From assembly GCF_037975245.1 (NCBI RefSeq), contig NC_092568.1:8815001-8879000 (forward strand): a stretch of DNA of 64,000 nt, in the 5' to 3' direction. The notes beneath the pieces were generated by a model. It made no database searches, had not been told where the DNA came from, and saw only the letters and a list, made by a program, of their open reading frames with translations. This document shows positions 54,538-64,000 of this stretch, piece by piece. Position numbers and translations under genes: made by a program. How positions within the stretch are numbered: the stretch's first letter is position 1; each line of letters opens with the position of its first letter. Origin of the DNA: Apostichopus japonicus (Eukaryota > Echinodermata > Holothuroidea > Aspidochirotida > Stichopodidae).

Positions 54538-54818
54538 TATGTATGTATGTATGTATGTATGTATGTATGTATGTATGTATGTATGTATATGTGATCTTCC
54601 CGCAAGCAGGAACTCGCGAAAGAAGCCATGGAGGCTTGTAGACTCGCAAGCTGACCGAAGCCAATCTCTCGGCACACATCCATTTAACGTCCATGTCAGG
54701 AAGTTGTTATTGAACAACACCCTTGCCAGACGACACACATTGCTGTCGGCGGGGAATCGAACCGGGGATCTCATGACTGGGAGACGCCGGCGTTAACCAC
54801 TAGGCTATACACTCCGCC
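54538..54818 (-). mobile_element. tRNA-derived SINE, well-preserved copy
   Basis: On the minus strand the 5' head GGCGGAGTGTATAGCCTAGT carries an A box TAGCCTAGTGG (54797-54807 complement) and a perfect B box GGTTCGATTCC (54753-54763 complement). About 180 bp of tRNA-unrelated body and a (CATA)n tail (54538-54588) follow. Same family as 2934-3174. Confidence 0.9.
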
Positions 54819-54980
54819 TAAGTAAAATGATGAATACAGTCAAACTTCACATCAACAGAAATGTTGTTTACAAACCTGACAGAGAAATTTATTTTTTGAA
54901 TAAATCTTCATTGTTAACTCAAAATTCTCTGGCAGTGTATCATCAAGTATGTGACACATCCCAAGCACATCAGATGGACT

Positions 54981-55523
54981 AACCTAGTATATGTTATATA
55001 TGAAGTACATAAACAGTGCATTTTACAGGGAATGACCTAGTATATGTTACATTAAGTAAACATTGCATATCACAGGGAATAACCTAGTATACAAAGTAAA
55101 TGCATATCACAGGGAATAACCTAGTATATGTTATATATGAAGTACATAAACATTGCATATCACAGAGAATGACCTAGTGTATGTTATATCTAAATTCAAC
55201 AGCATATCACAGGGAATAACCTAGTATATGTTATATGTGAAGTACATAAACATTGCATATCACAGAGAATGACCTAGTGTATGTTATATCTAAATTCAAC
55301 AGCATATCACAGGGAATAACCTAGTATATGTTATATGTGAAGTACATAAACATTGCATATCACAGGGAATAACCTAGTGTATGTTATATCTAAGTTCAAT
55401 GGTATATCACAGGGAATAACCTAAGTATATGTTATATATGAAGTAACATAAACATTGCATATCACAGGGAACTACCTAGTATATGTTACATAAAAGTAAA
55501 CGCATATCACAGGGAAGTACCTA
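54981..55523. repeat. Higher-order tandem repeat (about 53 + 47 bp)
   Basis: Units begin CCTAGTATATGTTATAT or CCTAGTGTATGTTATAT and end GCATATCACAGGGAAT. Long (with GAAGTACATAAACATT) and short (with TAAATTCAACA) types alternate for about 100 bp per pair in the central part, and the edges are irregular. Confidence 0.85.
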
Positions 55524-56311
55524 TCACACTGAAGAGCAAACTACTACTCTATTATTGCTATGGCAAAACTAAATTATCTCTTCATTAAAGAGAAATGATT
55601 TAGAGAGATGTAAGATGTTTAATTTCTAGTTCCAAATAACTTGTTTGAATACCGAAAAAATGGACATTTATGTTGGGGAAAAAAATATTCAAAATTCTAA
55701 ACATTCTTTTAGGACTAGAATCTAACAGGACACTTCACATATCATCAAAGCTTTACAATGGATTTATTAATAAAACATGATTGTAAACCAACAGAGGTAA
55801 GAAGACAGAAAACCCTGTAATTATTAAAGAAATATATAAATATTATTATATATTCTCATTTATGATATCTTTAAATTCCTTAGTTGGTACAACAACTTTC
55901 TTTTCGTTCTCATTCTTTGAAAACTTGAAAATTATCATATGATTACATTGGACCCTGATTTCCAATACTGCTAGTGATAAATTCTACCTTTGGTTTTCAT
56001 ATTATTAAATGCTCATGATAGAATGGTTACCCTGTTTATATATGTCTCCTGTACCCTCTCCAACCCCATTCTCCTTCAGACATCGTTTCCACTACAAATT
56101 CACATATATGAGGCATAAAATATTTTTAAATTTTTTGACAGAGTATTAAACCACATGACAAATCCATCCAATGTCCGATGTGTTTAGGAGTTGTCGAAAT
56201 AAAGATATATGGAGTTTACTATTGTTCTTAAAGTTTTCTTATAACATCATTATACAATTCTTAATGAAACAAAACTTTACTTGGTGTTGATCCAGAATTA
56301 AATAAGCCAAG

Positions 56312-56352
<41 letters not shown>

Positions 56353-56890
56353 AGTTATAGGTGAAAACACGAGAAAACATCGACTTCTGAAACATTTATG
56401 CATTTATACGAAACACAAATTTAGCTATCAAGATGTTAGGTTTCAGTTAACTGCCGGTTGTCTCGTAACAAAAAGGATAAACAGCTCTGTGAAAAATGAC
56501 TAATAATAATAAAATTAATATAAATTAAAGATGCAAGTAATGTTTATCAATTTGACGGCACCAGCAAAAACTTTGAAAAAAAAAGACAAAGAAGAAAAAC
56601 CAAATATTGAACTGTACAACTGAGGACAAGACATCAAAAACACTTTCTTCACATCTTATATGCCATCCTATCTTCAGCTCAATGCTGGCTTATGTCTGAA
56701 CCACTCTTGATGGGAAAACAATGTAACATACAATAAACAACCGTGGTTCAAAATGGAACCTACTAAAATTGATATATATTCATTTGTAGGTCTAGTCGTG
56801 TATCAAGGCCAGGCCTTCTTGTACGACCTTACAACAATTAAGTCTTTGGTACAGTGATTAATCACACACATATTATCAAGTGTGCACAAT
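55524..56890. other. Intergenic stretch without recognisable gene
   Basis: AT-rich, with a (TA)n run at 56314-56349. No gene recognised. Confidence 0.5.
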
Positions 56891-56899
56891 TCAAACAGT

Positions 56900-57140
56900 C
56901 ACTCCCGGGGAGGGGTTCTAAGGAGTGCGTCACCTCCAATAGGGTACTGCCAAAAGTTGGCACATGCATGAAAGTTTATTTTATATGTTACCTTGTAGGT
57001 CCCCGTTCTGTATACACCCATGTGAGGTGGGGCATAGGCGATTATTATATTATTGCCGAAGGGGGCAACGTTATCATCCGATCAGGACTGGAACCTGCGA
57101 TGCTTAAGATGGCAAGTCTACTGCTGTAGCCAATCGACCA
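56900..57140 (-). mobile_element. Possible tRNA-derived SINE of a second family
   Basis: On the minus strand, TGGTCGATTGG (complement of 57130-57140) fits the A-box consensus and GGTTCCAGTCC (complement of 57085-57095) is a B box with one mismatch, spaced as in a tRNA. The body and 3' limit are uncertain. Confidence 0.45.
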
Positions 57141-59559
57141 CAATATACTCCAGATAGCCACTATAGCCAGCCAATAAGGAATCAGCAAATATTATACATG
57201 AATAATTCATTATCCCTGAGATAGTTAATAGAATATGACAACTTTGCAGAATATCACTCCAATTATTAAGACTGAAGTAAATCATTCATAATAATTAAGC
57301 ATGGAAATAAAGTGACATATCTCTACATTTTGAAAGCAATCTTCAGACTATTGACACCTCTATCAACCCTACTATTAACAAAAACTGGAAAATGCTATGA
57401 AATTCAACCGAATCTTTATCCAAAATATTCCAGTCAAGGCCATTTTTCGAAATCTTCTTTGATTGCTTTTTTCTAGATCGTTTGTTAAAGACATTGATCA
57501 CCGAATCATCTCTGTTGCACCTTTTAACAAAACTTGTTGTAAACCCCCTCTCTGCTTAGAACAATACAATAATTAACTATATGACACAGACCAATAATTT
57601 CTACAAGACAAAGACTGCTTGTGACGAGTAAAGGCAACAGGATGAAATGAACGGATTTCACGGAGAGGAGCGGAAAGTTTCAACGGGAGGGTTTCGTGAA
57701 ATGCATAGACATTTGGTAGGGGTATGTAACAACAGTGCAGCCTCAAATCACAGCAAACCTAACATTAAGAAATAAGATATGAGAGTCGTAACATTTTGAC
57801 CATTATGACCAAAAATAGCCAAAGAAAAGTTTTCGACTGCCAAAAAAGAAAAGAAAGGTCAACGAACTTATCGATAATGAGCTCTAAACAAATACTGCCC
57901 TTCTGCGATTTAAACATATTTTGTCTTCTTGGATTCTACTGCATATTAGCCAAGTGAAAATCTATATGTGAATGTAACCATGAATCTGGCAGAAAAACAA
58001 CCACTTATGTGGCTTGATTAAATCTCTCATAATTCATGGTAACATAGAAGTACCTGATTTGGAGACCATTTCATTGATAAAATAGTTATAGTTTTTTTTT
58101 TCTCAAGGGTCATCAGGAGCTTATATGAAACCCTACCCATGTGGTGATCAAGGATTGATACCAGTTTACATCAAGGATTGTCTTTTCAATATTTAAAAAA
58201 AAAATGGTTTTCCTATTTTATTTGCATTCATCTCTTCGGCACAACAAATTATGTTAAAATGAAAGATCGATCTATTTCATGACATAAAAAAAACCCTTCA
58301 TTTCCTTTATCAATAGTGCAAGGAATCTCCTTGCAGTTTATAATTTCTTTGTCTTTTCAATAAGTGTTCAGAAATTTTCAAAGCAGGTGTATAATTGTCA
58401 CCACTATTTCTACCCATGGCAACATCTCCACCTTCTATGTTATTCTGTAGAGCTTAATATTTTGTTGATACATGAAGTTCTAATTGTTAATTGCAAAGAG
58501 TATTTGGTTTTAATCAACATTTTATATTCCACTAAAAGTTTGCTTGAACAGAATATAGGGTCATCTTTTATACAAAATTCAGTACAAAATATTTGTCAGA
58601 AAACCACTAACTAAATATATTTTATTTCACCCCGTTTCTTCATGCTCGATAGATGATGGTATCATGAAATTGAAAAGAAAAATATTTTCTTTCTGATATA
58701 CAGTTTCTGCATAACTTGTAAAAGTGATTACCCAACTTGTCATTTGGTGCTGCAATACACCATCCATGATTACAGATGGTTGTGGATAACCATTAAGCCT
58801 CCTTGTTTTATTTATTATACTCAAGTGATAACGAGCATCTCAAATAACGTATTTCTAATCGATGCTAGCGCACTGTAAACAGTATTGTCGATCATTGATA
58901 AGTGAAGGAATAAATCTCTTTACTCGTATCTGTCTCAGAGAGACATTTAAAATCAACCTCTGATGTTTCTCTTTCTTGTGCTCTATGATAAAGAATTTTG
59001 AAAGACAAACTATGGAGAAGGAAGCCCGGCTTTTATAAGGTCATAGACGAATAAACGCACGGTTGTGGACAAATAGCACCAGTATGAAAGATAATTGACC
59101 ATGGTAATACCAGGATACTCTTCTTACATCCAAAAACCTTCTGATTTGATGAAGTAAACAAAAGAGTGGGATCTTTAATTGACCAAACAATTCCCACCCT
59201 CCCCCTACCCCTTACTTCCTAACCCACCCCTCTTTTAATTAGTCTTCCTAACCAGTAACACAACAATGACTTACTCCATCTGTTTCTATTTCATAAAAGT
59301 AGTCATTTTATGACAATTTTAATCTTTCAGATAGTAGATGGGAAGTGTGTATGTGGGGGGGGGGGGCTTGTGTGTGGAGACACAATAGCTAATGAGTTTT
59401 GAAATGAAGTAGGTCAAACCAACATTCGACCTACCTAATGCCCCCATCCACGATTATCAATTTCAGACGCACCATCACTGTCACTTATTAGTGAAATTCT
59501 TTGGCAAGATCTAAACAGAGGGGAAAGAAACAAAATTTGCTCCTCATGTTCTTCTGGAA
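57141..59559. other. Intergenic, downstream of the SLC5-like gene
   Basis: Would include the 3' untranslated region of the minus-strand transporter. TTTATT (AATAAA on the minus strand) occurs near 58621 and 58806, but neither can be assigned. No gene recognised. Confidence 0.4.
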
Positions 59560-59665
59560 CTACATCTTTTCAAGCTCATGTTCTGTAGCTTCAATATTCT
59601 CTGTCAGCTTCTTCTTGGAGACGACACCATTGGAATCGAGAACTTTGTGGTCCACCTGCTTTGGT
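59560..59665 (-). CDS. SLC5-like exon e (last, with stop)
   Basis: 106 nt. Encodes the cytoplasmic tail PKQVDHKVLDSNGVVSKKKL and a Glu-rich end, stop TAG at 59560-59562. Acceptor GTCTCAG. Confidence 0.8.
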
Positions 59666-62600
59666 CTGAGACAAAAAAACAGAAATCAAGAATGCGTCAC
59701 TTGGCTGATAACTCGGTAAAGAATTAGATCACAGCTTTTAGATTTTAGGAAACTAAATAATAATGCCCCCTAAACTTGATATTGAAATTTAGAATGTTAC
59801 TGACATTATGTTTAATCAAATGACCAAAATGTCATTTTAATCGGGGGAAAAAGAGATGAAATGAGTGAACTGATGACAACATTACTGATTAATTTTGTCA
59901 GAATTCCTTCCTGAGCCTAATTCTTTTTCTACAACCCCCTCCCCCCACCACCGCCCTCTTTTTGTTATGTTCATGCTTGGCCCTATGTTGCAACCCGTAA
60001 CAAGTTTTTTTTTAAAGGAGAGAAATTAGCAATGATCATAATAAAAATGATTTCTACAGAGGGTGTATAAGCAAGATGAAATCTTTCTGTTTCAAAGTTG
60101 AAATATCCTGAATCTAAATGTTTGAAAGGATATCGCCATTCACACTGTTGCTAACCATGTAAATACAACAATCATACATCCCCTCCTCCACTAGAAACCA
60201 TACCTGATGAATGTAGCCAAGAGCTTTGGGTCCACTTTCTTGGATTGCTCTGCTGGTATTAGGTATCTGAATAACTCACTGAGTGGGACGGCGAGTAACA
60301 CAGTGGTGGAGATAGTCAGTGTCGCGTACCAGTTAAAGGACAGCTGAGGAACAGAACAACAAACAGACACCGAAATGAACATTTACATTTTCATCCAACA
60401 AGATGATTAGGCTTTTTCTATGGTGATGAATCCCACACCATAACACCTTATACTTTAATCCAGTAGACATCTAGGCCTTCCGATCGGGTGATGAACGTCC
60501 CGTTCTTAAATGTGATAACACTAAAGCGTTAGTTGTAGGAAAATTTGGCTGAATAAATGTGGGTAATTTTCCAGAATTTAAATCAAAATTCTGAGTGCCA
60601 ACGGGTTTCAGGTTACATATCATCTAAAGACTCGCCAGTCAGTTTTACTGGATGCAGAAAATATATATATATCTAAGTCACCACAGAATTGCTGGCGACT
60701 ATCTACTTACTCAAACAGCAATTTTTGCTGTTGTTATAATATCTTTACACCCAACTAACATAACATTACTTCAAGTGCGAATGACCAGAAGACATCAAGA
60801 TAGTAAATTTTTATTGTTCTTTGTAAAAGTAGTCTGCATTTCTGAGACGATGATGTGGTGAGTTTTCTCTTCTTCGCGTATAAATCGAGCAAAAAAAAAT
60901 AAAAAATTCAAAGTATCTTCTTTTTCTAACGGTTAAGTTAGGAACAACCAGACTTTTGAAAAGATCCATGCAAAATGTATATTTAACAAATACTATATAT
61001 ACAACCAAATATTGCAATAATACATTTTAAGAAGAGCTAAAAGGTTCTTTCAGCTTTTATCACAGATCGTCAAAGAAGTGTATTTTTTCAAGCTAAATTT
61101 TCATCTAACAATCAAACAGAACAATCTATTGAGCAGGCTGCCAGACCACTGAGCATTTTTCATAACAACTTTCTGTCGTATTATTTTTAAAAAGATGTAG
61201 TTGAAATATTTCCCTAAATGAATAAGCATGGGAGTAAAGCCATATAGTGATAAACGGACGAAATATACTTCTATGCTCCCTGGTTACATTTGAAGAACTT
61301 CAGCGGTCCTCACCTGGTAGATGGCTAAAGCATCTCTGTTAATAAGTGACCCGGCACTTATCCAAGCACCGAGGGCAAAACTGCACAAGGTTCCTATCAG
61401 CACTCCCCTAGAAAGGAACAAAGATCGAGAAAATACATCGACATCGTCATCACAAATCTAGCCACGGATTAATAAAAAATTCATTCATCTAGTCCAACTA
61501 TCTGTTGCCTGATTTAAGTTTTTGGTTAAAGGTTTAAAGGTGAGTGGCTATTAGCACATGCCACAAGATATTTATTGATAAAAGAAGACCACAAAAATTA
61601 GTAACAGATTTATCTACAGGTATCCCACAAAGTAAATCTAAACTTACCAAATTGAATATTTCAAAAGTTAACAAACAAACTTTGATTTAAATGATAAGTG
61701 GAGAATATGTCACAAGAGATTTATAAATGAGATGAGATAAATTTAGCAACAGTTTTATCTAAAATATAAATATATTTATAGAAGTTGTCCAGGGTTCCAT
61801 AAACCACAAAGCAAACTTAAAACTAACAGACATTCTGTAGTAAACAAGTTTAACAAACAAACAATGTATTATGGTATTATATTATTATGATACCATAGAG
61901 GATGTTGTTATTTTATAGTAATATTCAAAAGATATAATTGATGGAAAAGAAAAGTTGTTCATTTAAGTTATGTTCCCAAGAAGCGTTGGTTTTACTCTGT
62001 ATCTGTTACAGATTCTGAGCAGAGTTATAGTTCAAAGGTCATCATTTGCTATTAGGTAGGCCTGCACATGTTTGCTTGATATACTATTCTTTCCGAGATG
62101 TATCGGTTGGACCGATGCAATCTACTAAGTTGCAAAACAGGTTTGTCCGAGCATTGTTCGTCAAAGTGGTAATTTGGAAGAATATAAATTATAGACTCAC
62201 CACGTGTTAGCTCTCTTCCAAAACATGCCCAATAGGAAGGTTGCTACTAGAGGGCCTCCTAGTGCTCCAAATATAGAATTAGCTAGAGTGACTAACGTCC
62301 CCAGTCTGCTAGCGGTAAAAGATAAGACTATTGTGAAAGCACCGAATACAAATGCTGTGAAAGAAAAGAGGTCGAAAGAGAAATGTCAAAGGTCACAGAA
62401 GATCTGTTAAACCGAAAGCAACTTAGCAGAAGCATTCATCACGATAACCACGACATCGTTTTCGTTCGATGCAAGAACTTTTATCGTCTGAACATTTTTG
62501 TATGAATGTACGACGTATGTATGTGTCAATACACTCAGAGAGCTTGTTGGAACTTTCTTAAAATTTCTTTATCATTTGGAATGAAAACGTGACTAGTCAA

Positions 62601-63771
62601 GCAAAGTAACTACATTCACAACTGTATTAAATTAAAACAATGCAAACGCTACATTTTGAATGAGTTTTTCCAATTTCTTTTAATACTGTTCTGCTCCATT
62701 AAAACCAGGCAATATTTGATTGGCTCTTTAGCCCATCGAAGTCATTCCCAAGAATCAATTAGATATTCCCTTTCAAAGGTTTGTGTTTAAGAAAAATAAA
62801 AGATTTGCAATAAATTTTTTGTGGCACAGACTATTCTCTGTTTGGGAGTAAATGCTTCAAAACTTACTAAATAGGAACAGATAAACCAAATTGTTGTGTT
62901 GATATTGCATGGCTTGGTAAGAGTGATACCAATTTACAACCCAATGTAAAGACAAAAAAAACCCCAAAACATACAGTTTCTTAGCGTCGGATAATAAAAA
63001 GTGACTGGAAGTTAAGACTAACACATACAGTGTTGAGTTAGTAGCTAATTCTGCACAGTGGGTTTTAGTACACAAATGTCATTTTTACTGCTCTTTGAAA
63101 ACTGTGATCTTAAATGAATCTTCCTCCTGCTAAGCCAACCATACAAAGGTCTCATACAATTATGATCTCTTAAGAAGATCAAAATAAAATAAAACTGTTA
63201 GCAAACTGCTTATCCACTAGAGAGCCTGTGTAAGAGAATGTGTGAAAGTAAGTTGGCCTGACATTTCAATCCTAGCAGGATCTTCTTCAAAGGCTAAATG
63301 ACAAGTAACAGTAACAGGAGGGAAAACCCCCTTCCTTGTCCGTCCACTGTTTATCTCCTACCTCTCCCCTTCCCCTGTTGGTTTCTTTCTTTCTTCTCTC
63401 CATCCCATGTCTACTAATCCCCTTACATCTATCTCTTTGTGTTCACCATGCTCATTAACCTGTCTGTATTCTGTGCATTTTTTTGTCCCATTTGTTAATG
63501 TACTTGTCATTTAGCCTCTTAAAAAGATGTTTGATAATTCTCAAGACCTTTCTGTCTAAATCATTAGGTTTAATACACTTGAATTAAAATAACAACCTAT
63601 ATCATTTGATTTGCTTTGAATTCCTTACTAAGAACTTTCGCTATGAGAGTGTTGTGTGCATCATTGTCCACTAACTGCGTGTGTGTCCTCTCTGCGTTCC
63701 ATTTCTTGAAAGGTTTGTAAATGTCGACGAGTATGACAGCCACGATGGCGTTCAATCCAGAAGACACGGTG
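59560..63771 (-). CDS. SLC5-family sodium/solute symporter, C-terminal five coding exons (partial)
   Basis: Five exons join in phase for about 212 codons. They give the C-terminal third of an SLC5 transporter, closest in appearance to the sodium-coupled monocarboxylate group (SLC5A8/A12-like). Landmarks in order: TVSSGLNAIVAVILVDIYKP, equivalent to the STxSxxxNAxxxVxxxDxxKP segment; ANSIFGALGGPLVATFLLGM and the basic loop WKRANTWG; a hydrophobic stretch GVLIGTLCSFALGAW; a last hydrophobic stretch SFNWYATLTISTTVLLAV; and a charged cytoplasmic tail ending KLTENIEATEHELEKM-stop. The N-terminal half lies beyond position 64000. It acts as a plasma-membrane Na+-coupled carrier. The substrate cannot be told from this part. 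It is convergent with the oxidase, and no functional link is implied. Confidence 0.85.
60204..60343 (-). CDS. SLC5-like exon d
   Basis: 140 nt. Encodes LSFNWYATLTISTTVLLAVP, the last membrane span, then ELFRYLIPAEQSKKVDPKLL. Acceptor TTCCTCAG, donor AG|GTATGG. Confidence 0.85.
61314..61407 (-). CDS. SLC5-like exon c
   Basis: 94 nt. Encodes GVLIGTLCSFALGAWISAGS and LINRDALAIYQ. Acceptor TTTCTAG, donor CAG|GTGAGG. Confidence 0.85.
62201..62354 (-). CDS. SLC5-like exon b
   Basis: 154 nt. Encodes FVFGAFTIVLSFTASRLGTL, then TLANSIFGALGGPLVATFLL and GMFWKRANT. Acceptor TTCACAG, donor TG|GTGAGT. Confidence 0.88.
63629..63771 (-). CDS. SLC5-like exon a (first in window)
   Basis: 143 nt. Encodes TVSSGLNAIVAVILVDIYKP, then FKKWNAERTHTQLVDNDAHN and IAKVL. 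Acceptor TCTTCAG, donor TTA|GTAAGG, phase 1. Confidence 0.85.
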
Positions 63772-64000
63772 CTGAAGAGAAACGAGATTGAACGACGACC
63801 GTTTTTATGATTTTATCGACTACTTACGTAAAGTGATATCACTGACAGGCAAAGCAGTGGGTATTTGCACTTGGGTAAACTAAGAATTAAGTCTAATTAA
63901 GAGTTTATATGTAGCTGAAATATTCATGAGAAAATCTTCTCCAATATACCGTTTATGGCTATGAAATATTGAAAACATCAAACCCAATGGCTCTGTCAGA

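Noticed and set aside
54478..54796. Long frames on both strands
   Set aside because: They translate the SINE body and its tetranucleotide tail.
56854..57129. 91-codon frame
   Set aside because: Overlaps a candidate tRNA-derived element and shows no protein family signature.
60652..60861. Possible extra exon of the SLC5-like gene
   Set aside because: Wrong strand, and exons c and d already join in phase with conserved content.

Overview
The window is animal genomic DNA: AT-rich, long introns with GT-AG boundaries, and many short dispersed repeats (tRNA-derived SINEs, hAT-like and TA-flanked MITEs, non-LTR and LTR retroelement debris). The mix, and the closeness of the two main proteins to deuterostome families, suggests a marine invertebrate, possibly an echinoderm such as a sea cucumber. 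The species is an inference and was not checked.

Layout. 1-13344: no supportable gene; it holds a SINE, a hAT-like MITE set in a minisatellite, a TA-flanked MITE and a decayed non-LTR retrotransposon. 13345-15110 (minus): a two-exon gene of unrecognised function with a CxxC / RYHxxC zinc-ligand-like pattern and an apparent 1-nt frameshift. 15111-15727: a 617-bp head-to-head interval with two CCAAT boxes. 15728-51255 (plus): a complete 32-exon molybdo-flavoenzyme of the xanthine dehydrogenase/aldehyde oxidase family. All phases join, giving 1340 codons plus stop. 51256-59559: intergenic, with two minisatellites and two tRNA-derived SINE-like elements. 59560-63771 (minus, running off the right edge): the last five coding exons of an SLC5-type sodium/solute symporter, convergent with the oxidase.

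The large enzyme carries both 2Fe-2S centres, the FAD domain and the Mo-pterin domain, and keeps the catalytic Glu (E1274). It has lost the purine-anchoring Glu (A813) and Arg (T891), the two conversion cysteines, and the Tyr of the NAD-associated FFxxYR motif. It therefore reads as an aldehyde oxidase rather than a xanthine dehydrogenase.

The most unusual non-coding signals lie in its introns: a retroposed element headed by the 5' domain of U2 snRNA with an 11-bp target-site duplication, a cluster of the 13-mer GTTACGGCGTGAC, a 1.15-kb foldback element, and a decayed duplicate exon split by a MITE. I saw no CRISPR array, operon, phage or defence-like cluster.
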